Notes: generated by a model from the letters alone, not told the origin. A stretch of 64,000 nucleotides of DNA from Pseudonocardia broussonetiae (GCF_013155125.1 NZ_CP053564.1:6641501-6705500); one strand, 5' to 3'; positions 51,892-60,475 are shown, counted from the stretch's first letter. Made by a program: numbers and translations.

Positions 51892-52662
51892 GTGCTGGAG
51901 CTCAAGACGCCCCGGGAGATCGACGCGATGCGGGTGACGGGGGCGTTCGTCGCCGAGCTGCTCGCCGACCTGGCCGGGCGGGCCGACGTGGGGGTGAACC
52001 TGCTCGACCTCGAGCTGCGCGCCCGCCGGATGATCGAGGACCGCGGCGCGGAGTCCTGCTACTGGGACTACGCGCCGTCGTTCGGGCGGGGGCCGTTCCG
52101 CAACGTGGTGTGCCTGTCGGTCAACGACGCCGTGCTGCACGGGCTGCCGCACGACTACGTGCTGCACGACGGCGACCTGCTGAGCATGGACATCGCGGTG
52201 TCCGTCGACGGCTGGGTGGCCGACTCGGCCCGCAGCGTCATCGTCGGGACGCCGCGACCCGAGGACCAGCACCTGGTCGCGGCCACCGAGCGGGCATTGG
52301 CCGCCGCCATCGCCGCCGCGGTGCCGGGCAACCGCCTCGGCGACATCTCCGCGGCGATCGGCGCCGTGGCCACCGGCGCCGGCTACCCGGTCAACACCGA
52401 GTTCGGCGGCCACGGGCTCGGGCGGACGATGCACGAGGACCCGCACGTCCCCAACCAGGGCAAGGCGGGGCGCGGCCTGCGGCTGCAGCCCGGCCTCACC
52501 CTCGCGCTGGAGCCCTGGCTGGCGGCCGGGACCGACAAGATCACCTACGACGCCGACGGCTGGACCATCCGCTCCGCCGACGGCTCCCGCACCGCCCACT
52601 CGGAGCACACGATCGCGATCACCGACGGCGCCGCGCGCGTGCTGACGAGCCCGGCCGACTAG
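51892..52662 (+). CDS. map: Methionine aminopeptidase, type I
   Basis: 256 residues from GTG 51892, preceded by GGAGGA at a good distance; a longer open frame upstream runs through the AhpD-like gene and the operators and is not used. It removes N-terminal methionine from new proteins using two metals. The metal ligands are all visible: SMDIAVSVDGWVADSARS (two Asp), GGHGLGRTMHEDPHVPN (His), LALEPWLA (Glu) and SEHTIAIT (Glu). The substrate His is in NDAVLHGLPHD. Its stop overlaps the stop of the convergent ABM gene. It may be a second copy beside a housekeeping one. Confidence 0.92.
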   Translation: MLELKTPREIDAMRVTGAFVAELLADLAGRADVGVNLLDLELRARRMIEDRGAESCYWDYAPSFGRGPFRNVVCLSVNDAVLHGLPHDYVLHDGDLLSMDIAVSVDGWVADSARSVIVGTPRPEDQHLVAATERALAAAIAAAVPGNRLGDISAAIGAVATGAGYPVNTEFGGHGLGRTMHEDPHVPNQGKAGRGLRLQPGLTLALEPWLAAGTDKITYDADGWTIRSADGSRTAHSEHTIAITDGAARVLTSPAD

Positions 52663-52985
52663 CTCTCGAGCTTCACCTCACCCATCTCCATCCACGGGTC
52701 GCCCGGCAGCTCCTGGTAGACGATCTTCGGCACCGACGCCACGACCGAGGGCAGCCAGCCGAAGAACCACTGCGCGTGCTCGGAGCCGACGTGGGCCTCG
52801 CCGGCAGCCTGGTCGACGTAGTTGGCGAGGACGGCGTACTCGTCCGGCTGCTCGACGCTCGCGAAGCAGCGGAAGACGAGGTTGCCGGGTTCCTCGCGGA
52901 CCTGGGCGGAGTAGCGGGTGATGCCGGCGAGGAAGTCCTCCCGCTTCTCCGGACGGACGTCGATCCTGATCACGATGAAGATCAC
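52659..52985 (-). CDS. Antibiotic biosynthesis monooxygenase (ABM) domain protein
   Basis: 108 residues. FIVIRIDVRPEKREDFLAGI, then REEPGNLVFRCFASVEQPDE and a central His in GEAHVGSEHAQWFF match the ABM ferredoxin-like fold. Relatives oxidise quinols or aromatic compounds without cofactors. No signal or partner is evident. It is convergent with the methionine aminopeptidase gene. Confidence 0.85.
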   Translation of the reverse strand: MIFIVIRIDVRPEKREDFLAGITRYSAQVREEPGNLVFRCFASVEQPDEYAVLANYVDQAAGEAHVGSEHAQWFFGWLPSVVASVPKIVYQELPGDPWMEMGEVKLES

Positions 52986-53085
52986 GGTGTCTCCCTGCGT
53001 CGGTGTGGGTCAGGAGTACCGCACCGGGTGGGGTGGTGGTGTCTCATTGCGGAGCGTTCGGTTCGGTGGTCGGGTCCGCCGCGCA

Positions 53086-53336
53086 CCGGTTCCGTGCCGC
53101 TCGCAGCTGATGTGCGGAGTACGGAGCTGGTGTGTCGGGGCTGGTGATCGTCGGGAGTGTGGCTGTGGGGTCGTGGCGGCGACCCTGGCGTCGCGTTTCC
53201 GGTGATCACGGCCCGGTGATCGTCGGGAAGGTGACGTCAGGGTCGGTGGGAGGGCCGTGGGGGTGCGGTTCCGGCGATCAAGGCGTGGTGGTGGGCGGTG
53301 GGAGGTCCGTGAGGGCGCGGTTCCGGTGATCACGGC
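53086..53336. repeat. First cluster of ~70-bp imperfect tandem repeats
   Basis: Two full units begin with GGTGATCGTCGGGA at about 53143 and 53214 and end with TTCCGGTGATCACGG or TTCCGGCGATCAAGG; a shorter third unit ends at 53336. About 57 bases before the first unit (CACCGGTTCC onward) also match the other cluster. GTGATCAC palindromes mark the unit borders. Confidence 0.75.
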
Positions 53337-53373
53337 AGCGCTGAGGAACGGGCAGCGGGGTGCCGCGGCGGGG

Positions 53374-53429
53374 CGGCGGGCGGCGGGCGGCGGGCGGCGG
53401 GCGGCGGGCGGCGGGCGGCGGGCGGCGGG
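53374..53429. repeat. Perfect (CGGCGGG)8 heptanucleotide array
   Basis: Eight exact copies of CGGCGGG, counted by hand. Diverged GGCGGG and GGCGACGG repeats continue to about 53587, including a 15-bp unit around GCGACGGCGGGGGCG. The G runs could form G-quadruplexes on the plus strand. The length is likely to vary between strains. Confidence 0.9.
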
Positions 53430-53587
53430 GCGGCGGCGGGCGGGCGCGGCGGCGGGCGCGGCGACGGCGGCGGGGGCGGCGACGGCGGGCGGGGCGGCGG
53501 CGGGCGGGCGCGGCGGCGGGCGGCGGGCGCGGCGACGGCGGGGGCGACGGCGGGGGCGGCGACGGCGGGGGCGGCGACGGCGGCGGA
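53430..53587. repeat. Degenerate G-rich repeats following the heptamer array
   Basis: Imperfect GGCGGGC, GGCGGGGGC and CGACGGCGGGGG units, partly with a 15-bp period near the end. The strand asymmetry is extreme: almost only C and G with G far in excess on the plus strand. Confidence 0.8.
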
Positions 53588-53707
53588 TCGGTGCGCCCTC
53601 CTGCTGCCCAGTTGCGCCACACCGACCAACCTGGTCCGCCGATCCGGCAACCCGCTCGCTCGTCCGCCGCCGCACCGCCGTTCTGGCAACCGCTCGTCGA
53701 CCGCAGT

Positions 53708-53935
53708 ACACCGGTTCCGCACCCCTCACACCGGTTGCAGCTGGTGTGCCGAGCACGAAACCGGTGCGTCAGGGCCGGGAATTCCGGTGATCGTCAGGAG
53801 TGTGACACTGGGGTCGTGGCCGCGACCCTGACGTCACACTCCCGGTGATCACAGGCCGGTGATCACCGAGAAGGTGACGTGAGGGTCGGCGCGAGGACCG
53901 TGATGATGCGGTTTTGGTGATCACCGAGACATCCC
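53708..53935. repeat. Second cluster of ~70-bp repeats with a long hairpin
   Basis: Two units start at 53786 and 53858 (72 bases apart). The first unit holds a nested hairpin: arms GGAGTGTGAC (53797-53806) and GTCACACTCC (53833-53842) pair perfectly, and inside them GGGTCG (53811-53816) pairs with CGACCC (53823-53828). The equivalent unit at 53143 has the inner stem but a decayed outer stem. The flank from about 53708 resembles the flank at 53086, so the whole block looks like an old duplication. Confidence 0.8.
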
Positions 53936-54236
53936 GGCCGCCGCGGCCTGCGGTGCAGCCAGGCGCCGCCTCGCTCGTCATCGCCGCCGGGCTGGAGCTG
54001 AACACGATCTTCGGCGTGCTCCTGGCGGTGTCGTTGCTGGGTGCGGCCCCGGCGCTGGTGGTGCCGGCGCAGGCCCGGACGGTGGCACCGGCGGCGGTGA
54101 GGGAGGAACCGGCAGTGGTGGCCCGGACCTCCCAGCCGGCCCCTGCGGCCGCGCCCCTCCCCTGGCCGCGACCCTCGCCCGCATACCCTCGCCTGCCCGC
54201 GACCCTCGCCCGCCCCTCACCCCCGCCCGCCCCCCG

Positions 54237-54291
54237 TTGCAGCAAGGCCACCTCCATGCCACGGGATGGCATCAAGGTGGCCTTCCTGCAA
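54237..54291. repeat. Long imperfect palindrome, copy 1
   Basis: 24-base arms (54237-54260 and 54268-54291) pair at 21 positions around a 7-base loop. The ends read TTGCAG...CTGCAA, as in copy 2 at 54352, and the two share most arm positions. They appear to be members of one intergenic palindrome family. Confidence 0.85.
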
Positions 54292-54351
54292 TTCCGAGGG
54301 GGGACGAGCCGGCGGCGGCGCGGGCGCACTGACCCGCCGCCCCTCCCCCGC

Positions 54352-54406
54352 TTGCAGGAAAGCCACGTTCACGCCATCCGGTTGCGTGAACGTGGCTTTC
54401 CTGCAA
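54352..54406. terminator. Perfect 23-bp palindrome just downstream of the thiolase gene, likely terminator
   Basis: Arms 54352-54374 and 54384-54406 are exact reverse complements with a 9-base loop. It begins 15 bases after the thiolase stop (minus-strand reading), where a terminator is expected, but there is no T run. It belongs with the copy at 54237. It may end transcription from the thiolase operon. Confidence 0.75.
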
Positions 54407-54420
54407 CTCCGGACGGCCCG

Positions 54421-55632
54421 TCAGACCCGCTCCACCACCGCCGCCAGCCCCTGGCCCCCACCGATGCACATGGTCTCCAGCCCGTACCGCGCCCCGCGCC
54501 GCACCAACTCCCGGGACAGGGTGGTCAGGATGCGGGCCCCGGTGGCGCCCACGGGGTGGCCCAGCGAGATGCCCGAGCCGTGGACGTTCACGCGCTCCAG
54601 GTCGTCGTCGGTCAGCTTCCACTCCCGTGTCACGGCCAGGACCTGCGCCGCGAAGGCCTCGTTCAGCTCGATCAGGTCGACGTCGGCCAGCGCCAGCCCG
54701 GCGCGCTCCAGCGCCAGCGCCGTGGCGGGGACCGGGCCGATGCCCATCGTCGCGGGCGGCACCCCGGCCACGGCCCACGAAACGAGCCGCACGAGCGGGC
54801 GCAGGCCCAGCTCGGCCGCCCGCTCCGGGGTGGTGACCACGGCGATCGCGGCCCCGTCGTTCTGGCCCGACGCGTTGCCCGCGGTGACCGTCGCGTCCGG
54901 GTCGCCGGCGCGCAGCACCGGCTTCAGCTTCGCCAGGACCTCGACGCTCGAGTCGGGCCGGATGTGCTCGTCCCGCTCGACGACGGTGTCGCCGCGCCGC
55001 CCCGGCACCGTGACCGGCACGATCTCCTCGGCGAACACGCCCGCCTCCTGCGCGGCCGCGGCCCGCCGGTGCGAGCGCACGGCCCACGCGTCCTGCTCCG
55101 CGCGCCCGATGCCGTACTCGCGGCGCAGGTTCTCCGCGGTCTCCAGCATCCCGCCGGGCACCGGGAAGTGCTCGCCGCCGGCCGTCACCCGACCGCGGGC
55201 CAGGGCGTCGTGCAGCAGGACCCCCGGCCCCGCGCCGGCGCCCCACCGCATGTCCGACGAGTAGTGCGGCGCGCGCGACATCGACTCCACGCCGCCCGCC
55301 AGCACCACGTCGCTCACGCCGGTCTGCACCTGCATCGCCGCGGTGAGCACGGCCTGCAGGCCCGAGCCGCAGCGGCGGTCGATCTGCTGTCCCGTGACGG
55401 TGACGGGCAGCCCCGCGTCGAGCGCGACGACCCGCCCGACCGCCGGGGCGTCCATCGTCGGGTAGCTCTGCCCGAGGACGAGCTCGTCGACCGCGGCGGG
55501 GTCGAGCCCGGTGCGCTCCAGCAGCGCCCGGACGACGGTGGCGCCGAGGACGTGCGCGGGCACGGACCGCAGGGCGCCCCCGAACCCGCCGACGGGCGTC
55601 CGCAGCGGTTCGCAGACCACGACCTCACGCAT
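54421..55632 (-). CDS. Acetyl-CoA acetyltransferase / thiolase
   Basis: 403 residues. It joins or splits acyl-CoA units. [20 protein letters not shown] (~88) has the acyl-accepting cysteine, [13 protein letters not shown] (~360) the His and [14 protein letters not shown] (~388) the second cysteine of thiolases. In the operon with two CoA-transferase subunits it could be the thiolase of beta-ketoadipate breakdown (PcaF type) or of acetoacetate use; the N-terminal sequence fits general acetyl-CoA acyltransferases better, so no symbol is given. The start overlaps the preceding stop by 8 bases. Confidence 0.9.
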   Translation of the reverse strand: MREVVVCEPLRTPVGGFGGALRSVPAHVLGATVVRALLERTGLDPAAVDELVLGQSYPTMDAPAVGRVVALDAGLPVTVTGQQIDRRCGSGLQAVLTAAMQVQTGVSDVVLAGGVESMSRAPHYSSDMRWGAGAGPGVLLHDALARGRVTAGGEHFPVPGGMLETAENLRREYGIGRAEQDAWAVRSHRRAAAAQEAGVFAEEIVPVTVPGRRGDTVVERDEHIRPDSSVEVLAKLKPVLRAGDPDATVTAGNASGQNDGAAIAVVTTPERAAELGLRPLVRLVSWAVAGVPPATMGIGPVPATALALERAGLALADVDLIELNEAFAAQVLAVTREWKLTDDDLERVNVHGSGISLGHPVGATGARILTTLSRELVRRGARYGLETMCIGGGQGLAAVVERV

Positions 55633-56272
55633 CGACGGCCTCCGGGACCTCGACGCGGAACGGGGCGGCGGTGCGCGCCCGCACCTCGTCGACGGTGACG
55701 CCCTCGGCCAGGTCGACGAGCACGAGCCCGCCGTCGCGCACGCGGAACGTCGCCAGCTCCGTGACGACGACGTCCACCGCGCGCTGCGCCGTCAACGGGT
55801 ACGAGCACTCCTCGACGATCTTCGGGCTCCCGTCCTTCGCGGTGTGCGTGGTGGCCACGACGACCGTCCGCGCGCCGACCAGCAGGTCCATCGCCCCGCC
55901 GACGCCGAGCACCGGCTTGCCGGGCACCGACCAGTTGGCGATGCGGCCGCGGGCGTCGATCTGCAGGGCGCCGAGCACGGCGACCTCCACGTGCCCGCCG
56001 CGGATCATCCCGAACGAGTCCGAGCTCGCGAAGAAGGAGGCGCCGGGCCGCGCGGTGACCGGCTTCTTGCCCGCGTGGACGAGGTCGGGGTCGGCCTCGC
56101 CGGGCAGCGGGGTGGGGCCGACGCCGAGCAGGCCGTTCTCGGTCTGCAGGTGCGCGGCGTGCTCCGGCAGGTGGTCGGCCACCAGCGTGGGGATGCCGAT
56201 GCCGAGGTTCACCACCGCGCCGGGCGGGATGTGCGGCACGACGCGGGCGGCGATGACGTCCTGAACACTCAT
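55625..56272 (-). CDS. CoA-transferase subunit B (3-oxoacid or 3-oxoadipate type)
   Basis: 215 residues from the ATG at 56270-56272, overlapping the A subunit stop. [20 protein letters not shown] and [20 protein letters not shown] are typical; the Glu of ENG is the catalytic carboxylate that holds CoA. It works with subunit A to move CoA from succinyl-CoA to an oxo-acid. Substrate could be 3-oxoadipate or acetoacetate. Confidence 0.9.
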   Translation of the reverse strand: MSVQDVIAARVVPHIPPGAVVNLGIGIPTLVADHLPEHAAHLQTENGLLGVGPTPLPGEADPDLVHAGKKPVTARPGASFFASSDSFGMIRGGHVEVAVLGALQIDARGRIANWSVPGKPVLGVGGAMDLLVGARTVVVATTHTAKDGSPKIVEECSYPLTAQRAVDVVVTELATFRVRDGGLVLVDLAEGVTVDEVRARTAAPFRVEVPEAVDA

Positions 56273-56958
56273 CGCGCACCTCCCGACAGCACCAGGGCGT
56301 CCACGAACAGGTGCGGGGTCACGATCTCCTCCGGGTCGAGCGCGCCGACCGGCACGATCTCGTCGACCTCGGCGATCACGAGGTCGGCGGCCGTGGCCAT
56401 GTCGGGGTTGAAGTTGCGGGCGGTCTTGGCGTAGACGAGGTTGCCCAGCGCGTCGGCGGCGCGGGCCCGGACCAGCGCGACGTCGGCGCGCAGGCTCTCC
56501 TGGTAGAGGTGCGGCTCGCCGCGGATCACGCGCTCCTCGCGGCCCTCGCCGAGGTCGGTGCCCCAGCCGGTGCGCGTGTAGAAGCCGCCGATGCCCGCTC
56601 CCCCGGCCCGGATCGCCTCGGCCAGCGTGCCCTGCGGCACGAGGTCGATCTCCAGGCGGCCCTCCTGGTACGCGGCGACGACGTCGGGGTTGCTCGTGAA
56701 GTAGGAGCCGACCGCCTTGCGGACGCGGCCCTCCAGCAGCAGCTTCCCCAGCCCGCGCCCGGGCTCGCCCAGGTTGTTGCTGACGATCGTCAGGTCGCGG
56801 GTGGCGGTGGCGGTGAGCAGGGCGTCGATCAGCGTCAGGGGCGCGCCGACGAGGCCGAACCCGCCGACCATCACGGTGGCGCCGTCCGGGATGCGCGCCG
56901 CCGCGGCGGCGGGGTCGAGGACCGGCGCGCCGCGCTCGGTCAGGGAGGAGGGGGTCAT
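56269..56958 (-). CDS. CoA-transferase subunit A (3-oxoacid or 3-oxoadipate type)
   Basis: 229 residues from the ATG at 56956-56958, preceded by [26 protein letters not shown], then [18 protein letters not shown] and [20 protein letters not shown] and [20 protein letters not shown] are the alpha-subunit signature of class I CoA-transferases. First gene of a three-gene operon (A, B, thiolase), divergent from the LysR gene. Confidence 0.9.
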   Translation of the reverse strand: MTPSSLTERGAPVLDPAAAAARIPDGATVMVGGFGLVGAPLTLIDALLTATATRDLTIVSNNLGEPGRGLGKLLLEGRVRKAVGSYFTSNPDVVAAYQEGRLEIDLVPQGTLAEAIRAGGAGIGGFYTRTGWGTDLGEGREERVIRGEPHLYQESLRADVALVRARAADALGNLVYAKTARNFNPDMATAADLVIAEVDEIVPVGALDPEEIVTPHLFVDALVLSGGAR

Positions 56959-56992
56959 GCCCTCCAGGGGACCACCGGCCAACGCAGACGTC

Positions 56993-57032
56993 CAACATCT
57001 AGTTCGTCGCTTCGCAGAGCCTCAACGTCTAG
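56993..57032. promoter_or_regulatory. Possible LysR binding sites: direct repeat CAAC(A/G)TCTAG
   Basis: CAACATCTAG (56993-57002) and CAACGTCTAG (57023-57032) lie 30 bases apart start to start, about three turns, in the 83-base gap between the divergent LysR gene and the CoA-transferase operon. The second copy ends 10 bases before the LysR GTG. LysR proteins usually bind two sites in such a gap. Confidence 0.45.
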
Positions 57033-57041
57033 GATGCGCGG

Positions 57042-57941
57042 GTGCGCTACCGCCGGCTCGGCTACTTCGTCGCGGTCGCGGAGGAGCTCAGCTTCACCCG
57101 CGCCGCGCAGCGCCTGCACATGGCGCAGCCCCCGCTCTCCCAGCAGATCGCCGCGCTGGAGAAGGACCTCGGTGCCGTGCTGTTCGACCGCTCGCGGCGC
57201 GCGGTCCGGCTCACCGCCGCCGGCGCGGCCCTGCTCCCCGAGGCCCGCCGCCTGCTCGCCGACTACGAGGAGACCGCGCGGATGGTGCGCCGCGTCGCCG
57301 AGGGCGCGGTCGGGCGGCTGGCCGTCGGGTTCGTCCCGTCGGCGATCCACGGCGCGCTGGCCCCGCTGCTGCGGGCCTACGGCGCCGCGCACCCCGACGT
57401 CCAGCTCGTGCTCACCGAGCGCCCGCCCGACGCGCTGCTGCGCTCGGTCCACGACGGGCGCCTCGACGTCGCCGTGCTCTACCTCCCGCTGCGCGAGCCG
57501 GACCTCGCCCAGCGCCGCATCTCCTCGGAGGACCTCGTGCTCGCGCTGCCCGTCGGCCATCCGGCCGCCGAGCGGGAGACGGTGTCGCTGGCCGACGTCG
57601 CGGGCGAGCCGTTCGTGCTCCCCGAGCAGCACGACGTGCCCGGCCTGCACTCCGCCGTCTCCGCCCTGTTCGCCGACGCCGGCGTGGCCCCGCGCGTCGC
57701 GCAGCGCGGGGTGTGGCTGGTGCAGACCGTCCTGGGCCTGGTCGCGGCCGGGGTAGGGCTCGCCATCGTGCCGTCGTCGGTGGCCGCGCCGGGGCATCGG
57801 GGCGTCGTCGTGCGGCCGGTCCGGGAGGCGGCGCACCCCGTCGAGGTGGCCGCGGTCTGGCGCCCGGACGACCCGTCCGCCGCGCTGGCCCGACTGCTCG
57901 ACCTGCTCCCCGGCGGGGTCACGCCCGCACCCACCGCCTGA
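57042..57941 (+). CDS. LysR-family transcriptional regulator
   Basis: 299 residues from a GTG start. The N terminus (YFVAVAEELSFTRAAQRLHM, then PPLSQQIAALEKDLGAVLF) is the LysR winged helix, and the rest is a periplasmic-binding-type effector domain. Being divergent from the CoA-transferase/thiolase operon, it probably activates it with an oxo-acid or aromatic breakdown product as effector. Its last 23 bases overlap the convergent DUF1801 gene. Confidence 0.92.
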   Translation: MRYRRLGYFVAVAEELSFTRAAQRLHMAQPPLSQQIAALEKDLGAVLFDRSRRAVRLTAAGAALLPEARRLLADYEETARMVRRVAEGAVGRLAVGFVPSAIHGALAPLLRAYGAAHPDVQLVLTERPPDALLRSVHDGRLDVAVLYLPLREPDLAQRRISSEDLVLALPVGHPAAERETVSLADVAGEPFVLPEQHDVPGLHSAVSALFADAGVAPRVAQRGVWLVQTVLGLVAAGVGLAIVPSSVAAPGHRGVVVRPVREAAHPVEVAAVWRPDDPSAALARLLDLLPGGVTPAPTA

Positions 57942-58284
57942 CCAGGTCGACCACGACCGGCGTCCGGGCGTCGATCTCGGCGCCCTCCAGCGTGAGCACC
58001 GCCCGGTCCGGGCCGGGCCAGCGCAGCAGCCCAGTCGGGTCGTCGAACACGAACGACGCCGCGTCGGCGCGGACCTTCGCGCCGCGGTGCAGCACCAGGT
58101 CGAGGTGGCGCGGGCGCAGCCGGAACGTCACCCGGTCGACGCCGCCGTGGCAGAAGCTCGGCGAGCGCCACTTGATGTGCTCGGTGATCCCCGGGTCCGC
58201 GCCGAGGACCGCCCCGCGCAGCCGCGCGACGGCCTCGCGCAGCGGGTGGTCGAGCGCGTCGAGGTAGTCGTCGACGTCGCTCAC
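57919..58284 (-). CDS. DUF1801 (YdhG-like) protein
   Basis: 121 residues from GTG 58282-58284, overlapping the preceding stop (GTGA). VSDVDDYLDALDHPLREAVA, then GITEHIKWRSPSFCHGGVDR and VTFRLRPRHLDLVLHRGAK match DUF1801, a small alpha/beta family without a known reaction. It is coupled to the TIGR03086-type gene. Confidence 0.83.
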   Translation of the reverse strand: MSDVDDYLDALDHPLREAVARLRGAVLGADPGITEHIKWRSPSFCHGGVDRVTFRLRPRHLDLVLHRGAKVRADAASFVFDDPTGLLRWPGPDRAVLTLEGAEIDARTPVVVDLVRRWVRA

Positions 58285-58874
58285 CGCAGCGCCCCGGCGG
58301 GCGTCCACGCCGGGTCTCGGCCGCTCAGGGCGAGGAGGCGGTCGAGCTCCGGGGCGTCGGAGGGCACCGGGACCGGCGGCCCGAACAGCCCCGGCACCCC
58401 CTCCGGCACGCTCACGGCCGACACGAACCCCAGGCACGCCCGCACGCTCGCCGGTTCGACGTCGTAGGGGCGACCGAGGGCGCGGGCGAGGTCCCAGCCG
58501 TGCAGCACGAGCTCGTCCAGCGCGACGACGGCGACGTCGGCGGCCGGCATCGCGACGCCGCCGACCGAGGTCCTCCCCTCCAGGGCCCCCGGCGCGCGCC
58601 AGGCCCGGACCAGCGCGTCGAGCTCGGCGGACAGCGCGGTGCGCCACCGCGGGTCGAGCGGCGGCGGCTCCGGCGGCGGCGGGCCGGGGTCCGCGCCCTT
58701 CTCGGCGCCGGTGCGGAACGCCCCGCACAGCATCAGCAGGTGGCTGAGCAGCGCGCCGACCGGGATGCCGGCGCACGGCGTCGGGTCGTCGAGGTGGTCG
58801 TCGCGGACGTCGGCGAGCAGCCCGGCGACGCGGTCGGCGGCGGGGGCCAGGTCGGGCACGGAGGAGGTGGCCAT
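58281..58874 (-). CDS. TIGR03086-type protein (mycothiol-dependent maleylpyruvate isomerase-like, DinB fold)
   Basis: 197 residues from ATG 58872-58874; an ATG 33 bases upstream is also possible. DLAPAADRVAGLLADVRDDH, then DDPTPCAGIPVGALLSHLLM and DVAVVALDELVLHGWDLARA are the actinobacterial TIGR03086 pattern, in which conserved histidines bind a metal and mycothiol or another small thiol is used. Followed by the DUF1801 gene. Confidence 0.85.
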   Translation of the reverse strand: MATSSVPDLAPAADRVAGLLADVRDDHLDDPTPCAGIPVGALLSHLLMLCGAFRTGAEKGADPGPPPPEPPPLDPRWRTALSAELDALVRAWRAPGALEGRTSVGGVAMPAADVAVVALDELVLHGWDLARALGRPYDVEPASVRACLGFVSAVSVPEGVPGLFGPPVPVPSDAPELDRLLALSGRDPAWTPAGALR

Positions 58875-58968
58875 GGAGGTAGGACGCCGGGGAACCCCCG
58901 TACTCATCGGTCGGGGGACGGGGGTTCACCCCCGTGTGGCGGCACCCGCGCCGGTCCTACCGTGTGCC

Positions 58969-59670
58969 ATGCGCCGAAGCACCCCCCTCGTCCTGGCCGC
59001 GCTGGCCGTCGTCCTCGCGGGCTGCGGGAACGGCGTGCCTCCCGTCGCCGCCGACGCCCCGCCGTCGGCGGCGGCCGCCACCTCCGCGGGCGCCACCTCG
59101 CCCGCAGGCGCCGGCGAGGTCCGGCAGGTCAGCGGGTTCTCCGCGGTCGACCTGTCGTCGGTCGGCGACCTGCGGATCGAGCAGACCGGCACCGAGTCGC
59201 TGACGATCGAGGCCGCTCCCGACGTGCTCCCGCTGCTCACCAGCGAGGTGTCGGGCGGCGTCCTGCGCCTGGGCGTCGTGCCCGGCGCGGACTTCCGCAC
59301 GGACCGGCCGATCGTCTACCGCCTGACGGTCGACGCCCTCGACGCGCTCACCGTCTCCGGCGCGGGCGACGCCACCGCCGCCGACCTGCGCACCGGCGCG
59401 CTCACCGTCGACATCACCGGCGCCGGTGACGTGACGCTGGGTGGCACCGCCGACTCCCAGACCGTGACGATCGAGGGCAGCGGCGACTACGACGCCCAGG
59501 ACCTGCAGACCGCCACCGCGACGCTCACCGTCGACGGCGCGGGCAACGCCGTGGTCCGCGTGAGCGACCGGCTCGACGTCACCGTCGGCGGCGCCGGGTC
59601 GGTCGAGTACCTCGGCGACCCGCAGGTCACCCAGGACGTGAGCGGCGCGGGCGAGGTCGAGCGGCGCTAG
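58969..59670 (+). CDS. DUF2807 lipoprotein
   Basis: 233 residues. A signal peptide ends in a lipobox (VVLAGCGNG), so the protein is attached to the outer face of the membrane through that cysteine. After a short alanine-rich linker, DUF2807 (putative adhesin head, GIN domain) gives repeated beta strands with the pattern LTVDITGAGDVTLGG and TVTIEGSGDYDAQ, ending with a similar VSGAGEVERR. Role unknown. Upstream, ACGGGGG-TTCA-CCCCCGT (58918-58935) is a small hairpin in the divergent promoter region. Confidence 0.87.
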   Translation: MRRSTPLVLAALAVVLAGCGNGVPPVAADAPPSAAAATSAGATSPAGAGEVRQVSGFSAVDLSSVGDLRIEQTGTESLTIEAAPDVLPLLTSEVSGGVLRLGVVPGADFRTDRPIVYRLTVDALDALTVSGAGDATAADLRTGALTVDITGAGDVTLGGTADSQTVTIEGSGDYDAQDLQTATATLTVDGAGNAVVRVSDRLDVTVGGAGSVEYLGDPQVTQDVSGAGEVERR

Positions 59671-59673
59671 GAG

Positions 59674-59718
59674 CGGGGCTCAGGGGGCAGGGCTCAGGGG
59701 GCGGGGCTCAGTGCCCCG
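59674..59718. repeat. Short direct repeats and hairpin between convergent genes
   Basis: GGGGCTCAGGGGGC-like units repeat about every 14-15 bases, three times. The last one ends in CGGGGC-TCAGT-GCCCCG (59702-59718), a 6-bp stem that spans the SDR stop codon. It could act as a weak two-way terminator. Confidence 0.5.
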
Positions 59719-60475
59719 TCATCCCCCCGTCCACGGCCAGCGTGCTCCCGGTGATGTACGACGACGCCGGGCTGGCCAGGAACACCACGGCGGCGTCGAG
59801 CTCGTGCTGCAGCCCCAGGCGGCCCAGCGGGCTGCGCTCCTTGACGAACGCCTCCAGCTTCTCCGGCGGGATCTGCGCGGTCATCTCGCTGGCGAAGTAG
59901 CCCGGCGCCAGAGCGTTGACGCGGATCCCGCGCCGGCCCGCCCACTGGCTCGACAGGTCGCGCGTCAGCCCGATCAGCCCCGCCTTCGTGGCGGCGTAGG
60001 ACGCCTGCGGCGCGTAGGAGGCCATGAAGCCCAGCGCGCTCGCGATGTTGACGATGCTCGACCCCGGCTCCATCACGCGCGCGGCCGCCTGCGCCATCCA
60101 GTACGCCCCCTCCAGGTTGACGTCGACGACGCGGCGGAAGTCCTCGGGCGCCTCCTTCAGCGCGGGCGACGCCGTGCCCAGGCCCGCGTTGTTGACCAGG
60201 ACGTCGAGCCGCCCGAACTGCTCGACGGCGGCGGCGGCGAGCGCGGTGCAGTCGTCGGGGTCGGTGACGTCGGTGGCCACGGCCAGCGCGCGGCGCCCGG
60301 TGGCCTCCACGGCCTTCGCGGTGTCGGCGAGCTTCTCCGCGCGGCGGGCACCCAGCACGACGTCGGCGCCCGCGTGGGCGAGCGCGAGCGCGAACCCGGC
60401 ACCGAGGCCGGAGCTCGCACCGGTGACGACGGCGACGCGGCCGTCGAGGCGGAACAGGTCGAGGACGGGGTTCAC
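59708..60475 (-). CDS. Short-chain dehydrogenase/reductase (SDR)
   Basis: 255 residues from GTG 60473-60475, overlapping the preceding stop. VAVVTGASSGLGAGFALALA is the NAD(P) loop, DVLVNNAGLG the structural motif and ASYAATKAGL the catalytic Tyr-x3-Lys; a Ser lies upstream (IASALGF). It reduces or oxidises a hydroxyl or keto group. Third gene of an acyl-CoA dehydrogenase operon; 3-hydroxyacyl-CoA or a related compound is a likely substrate. Confidence 0.9.
   Translation of the reverse strand: MNPVLDLFRLDGRVAVVTGASSGLGAGFALALAHAGADVVLGARRAEKLADTAKAVEATGRRALAVATDVTDPDDCTALAAAAVEQFGRLDVLVNNAGLGTASPALKEAPEDFRRVVDVNLEGAYWMAQAAARVMEPGSSIVNIASALGFMASYAPQASYAATKAGLIGLTRDLSSQWAGRRGIRVNALAPGYFASEMTAQIPPEKLEAFVKERSPLGRLGLQHELDAAVVFLASPASSYITGSTLAVDGGMTGH

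Larger units (their letters stand above)
52986..54420. other. 1.4-kb region without a convincing gene, rich in repeats
   Basis: The few long frames here are low-complexity Arg/Gly/Ala or Pro runs and have no start signals. One plus-strand frame has a possible membrane helix (LNTIFGVLLAVSLLGAAPAL, from about 53998), but it has no stop before running into the palindromes and thiolase shadow, so it is doubtful. The region holds two diverged repeat clusters, a CGGCGGG array and two palindromes, listed separately. Confidence 0.6.

Noticed and set aside
53010..53848. Long open frames on both strands over the G-rich repeat region
   Set aside because: They encode only Gly/Arg/Ala or Pro runs created by the repeats, lack ribosome sites and overlap each other on both strands.
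53914..54420. Plus-strand frame with a possible membrane helix and a proline-rich tail
   Set aside because: No stop before it runs through the palindromes into the antisense of the thiolase gene, no clear ribosome site, and the tail follows base composition. A small gene cannot be fully excluded.
54421..56958. Assigning pcaI, pcaJ and pcaF
   Set aside because: The family is clear but 3-oxoadipate and acetoacetate enzymes cannot be separated by eye, and no other beta-ketoadipate gene is in the window.
58891..58912. GGAAC...GTC resembling an ECF sigma-factor promoter before the DUF2807 gene
   Set aside because: The spacing (14 bases) is shorter than usual for such promoters and the -10 match is weak.
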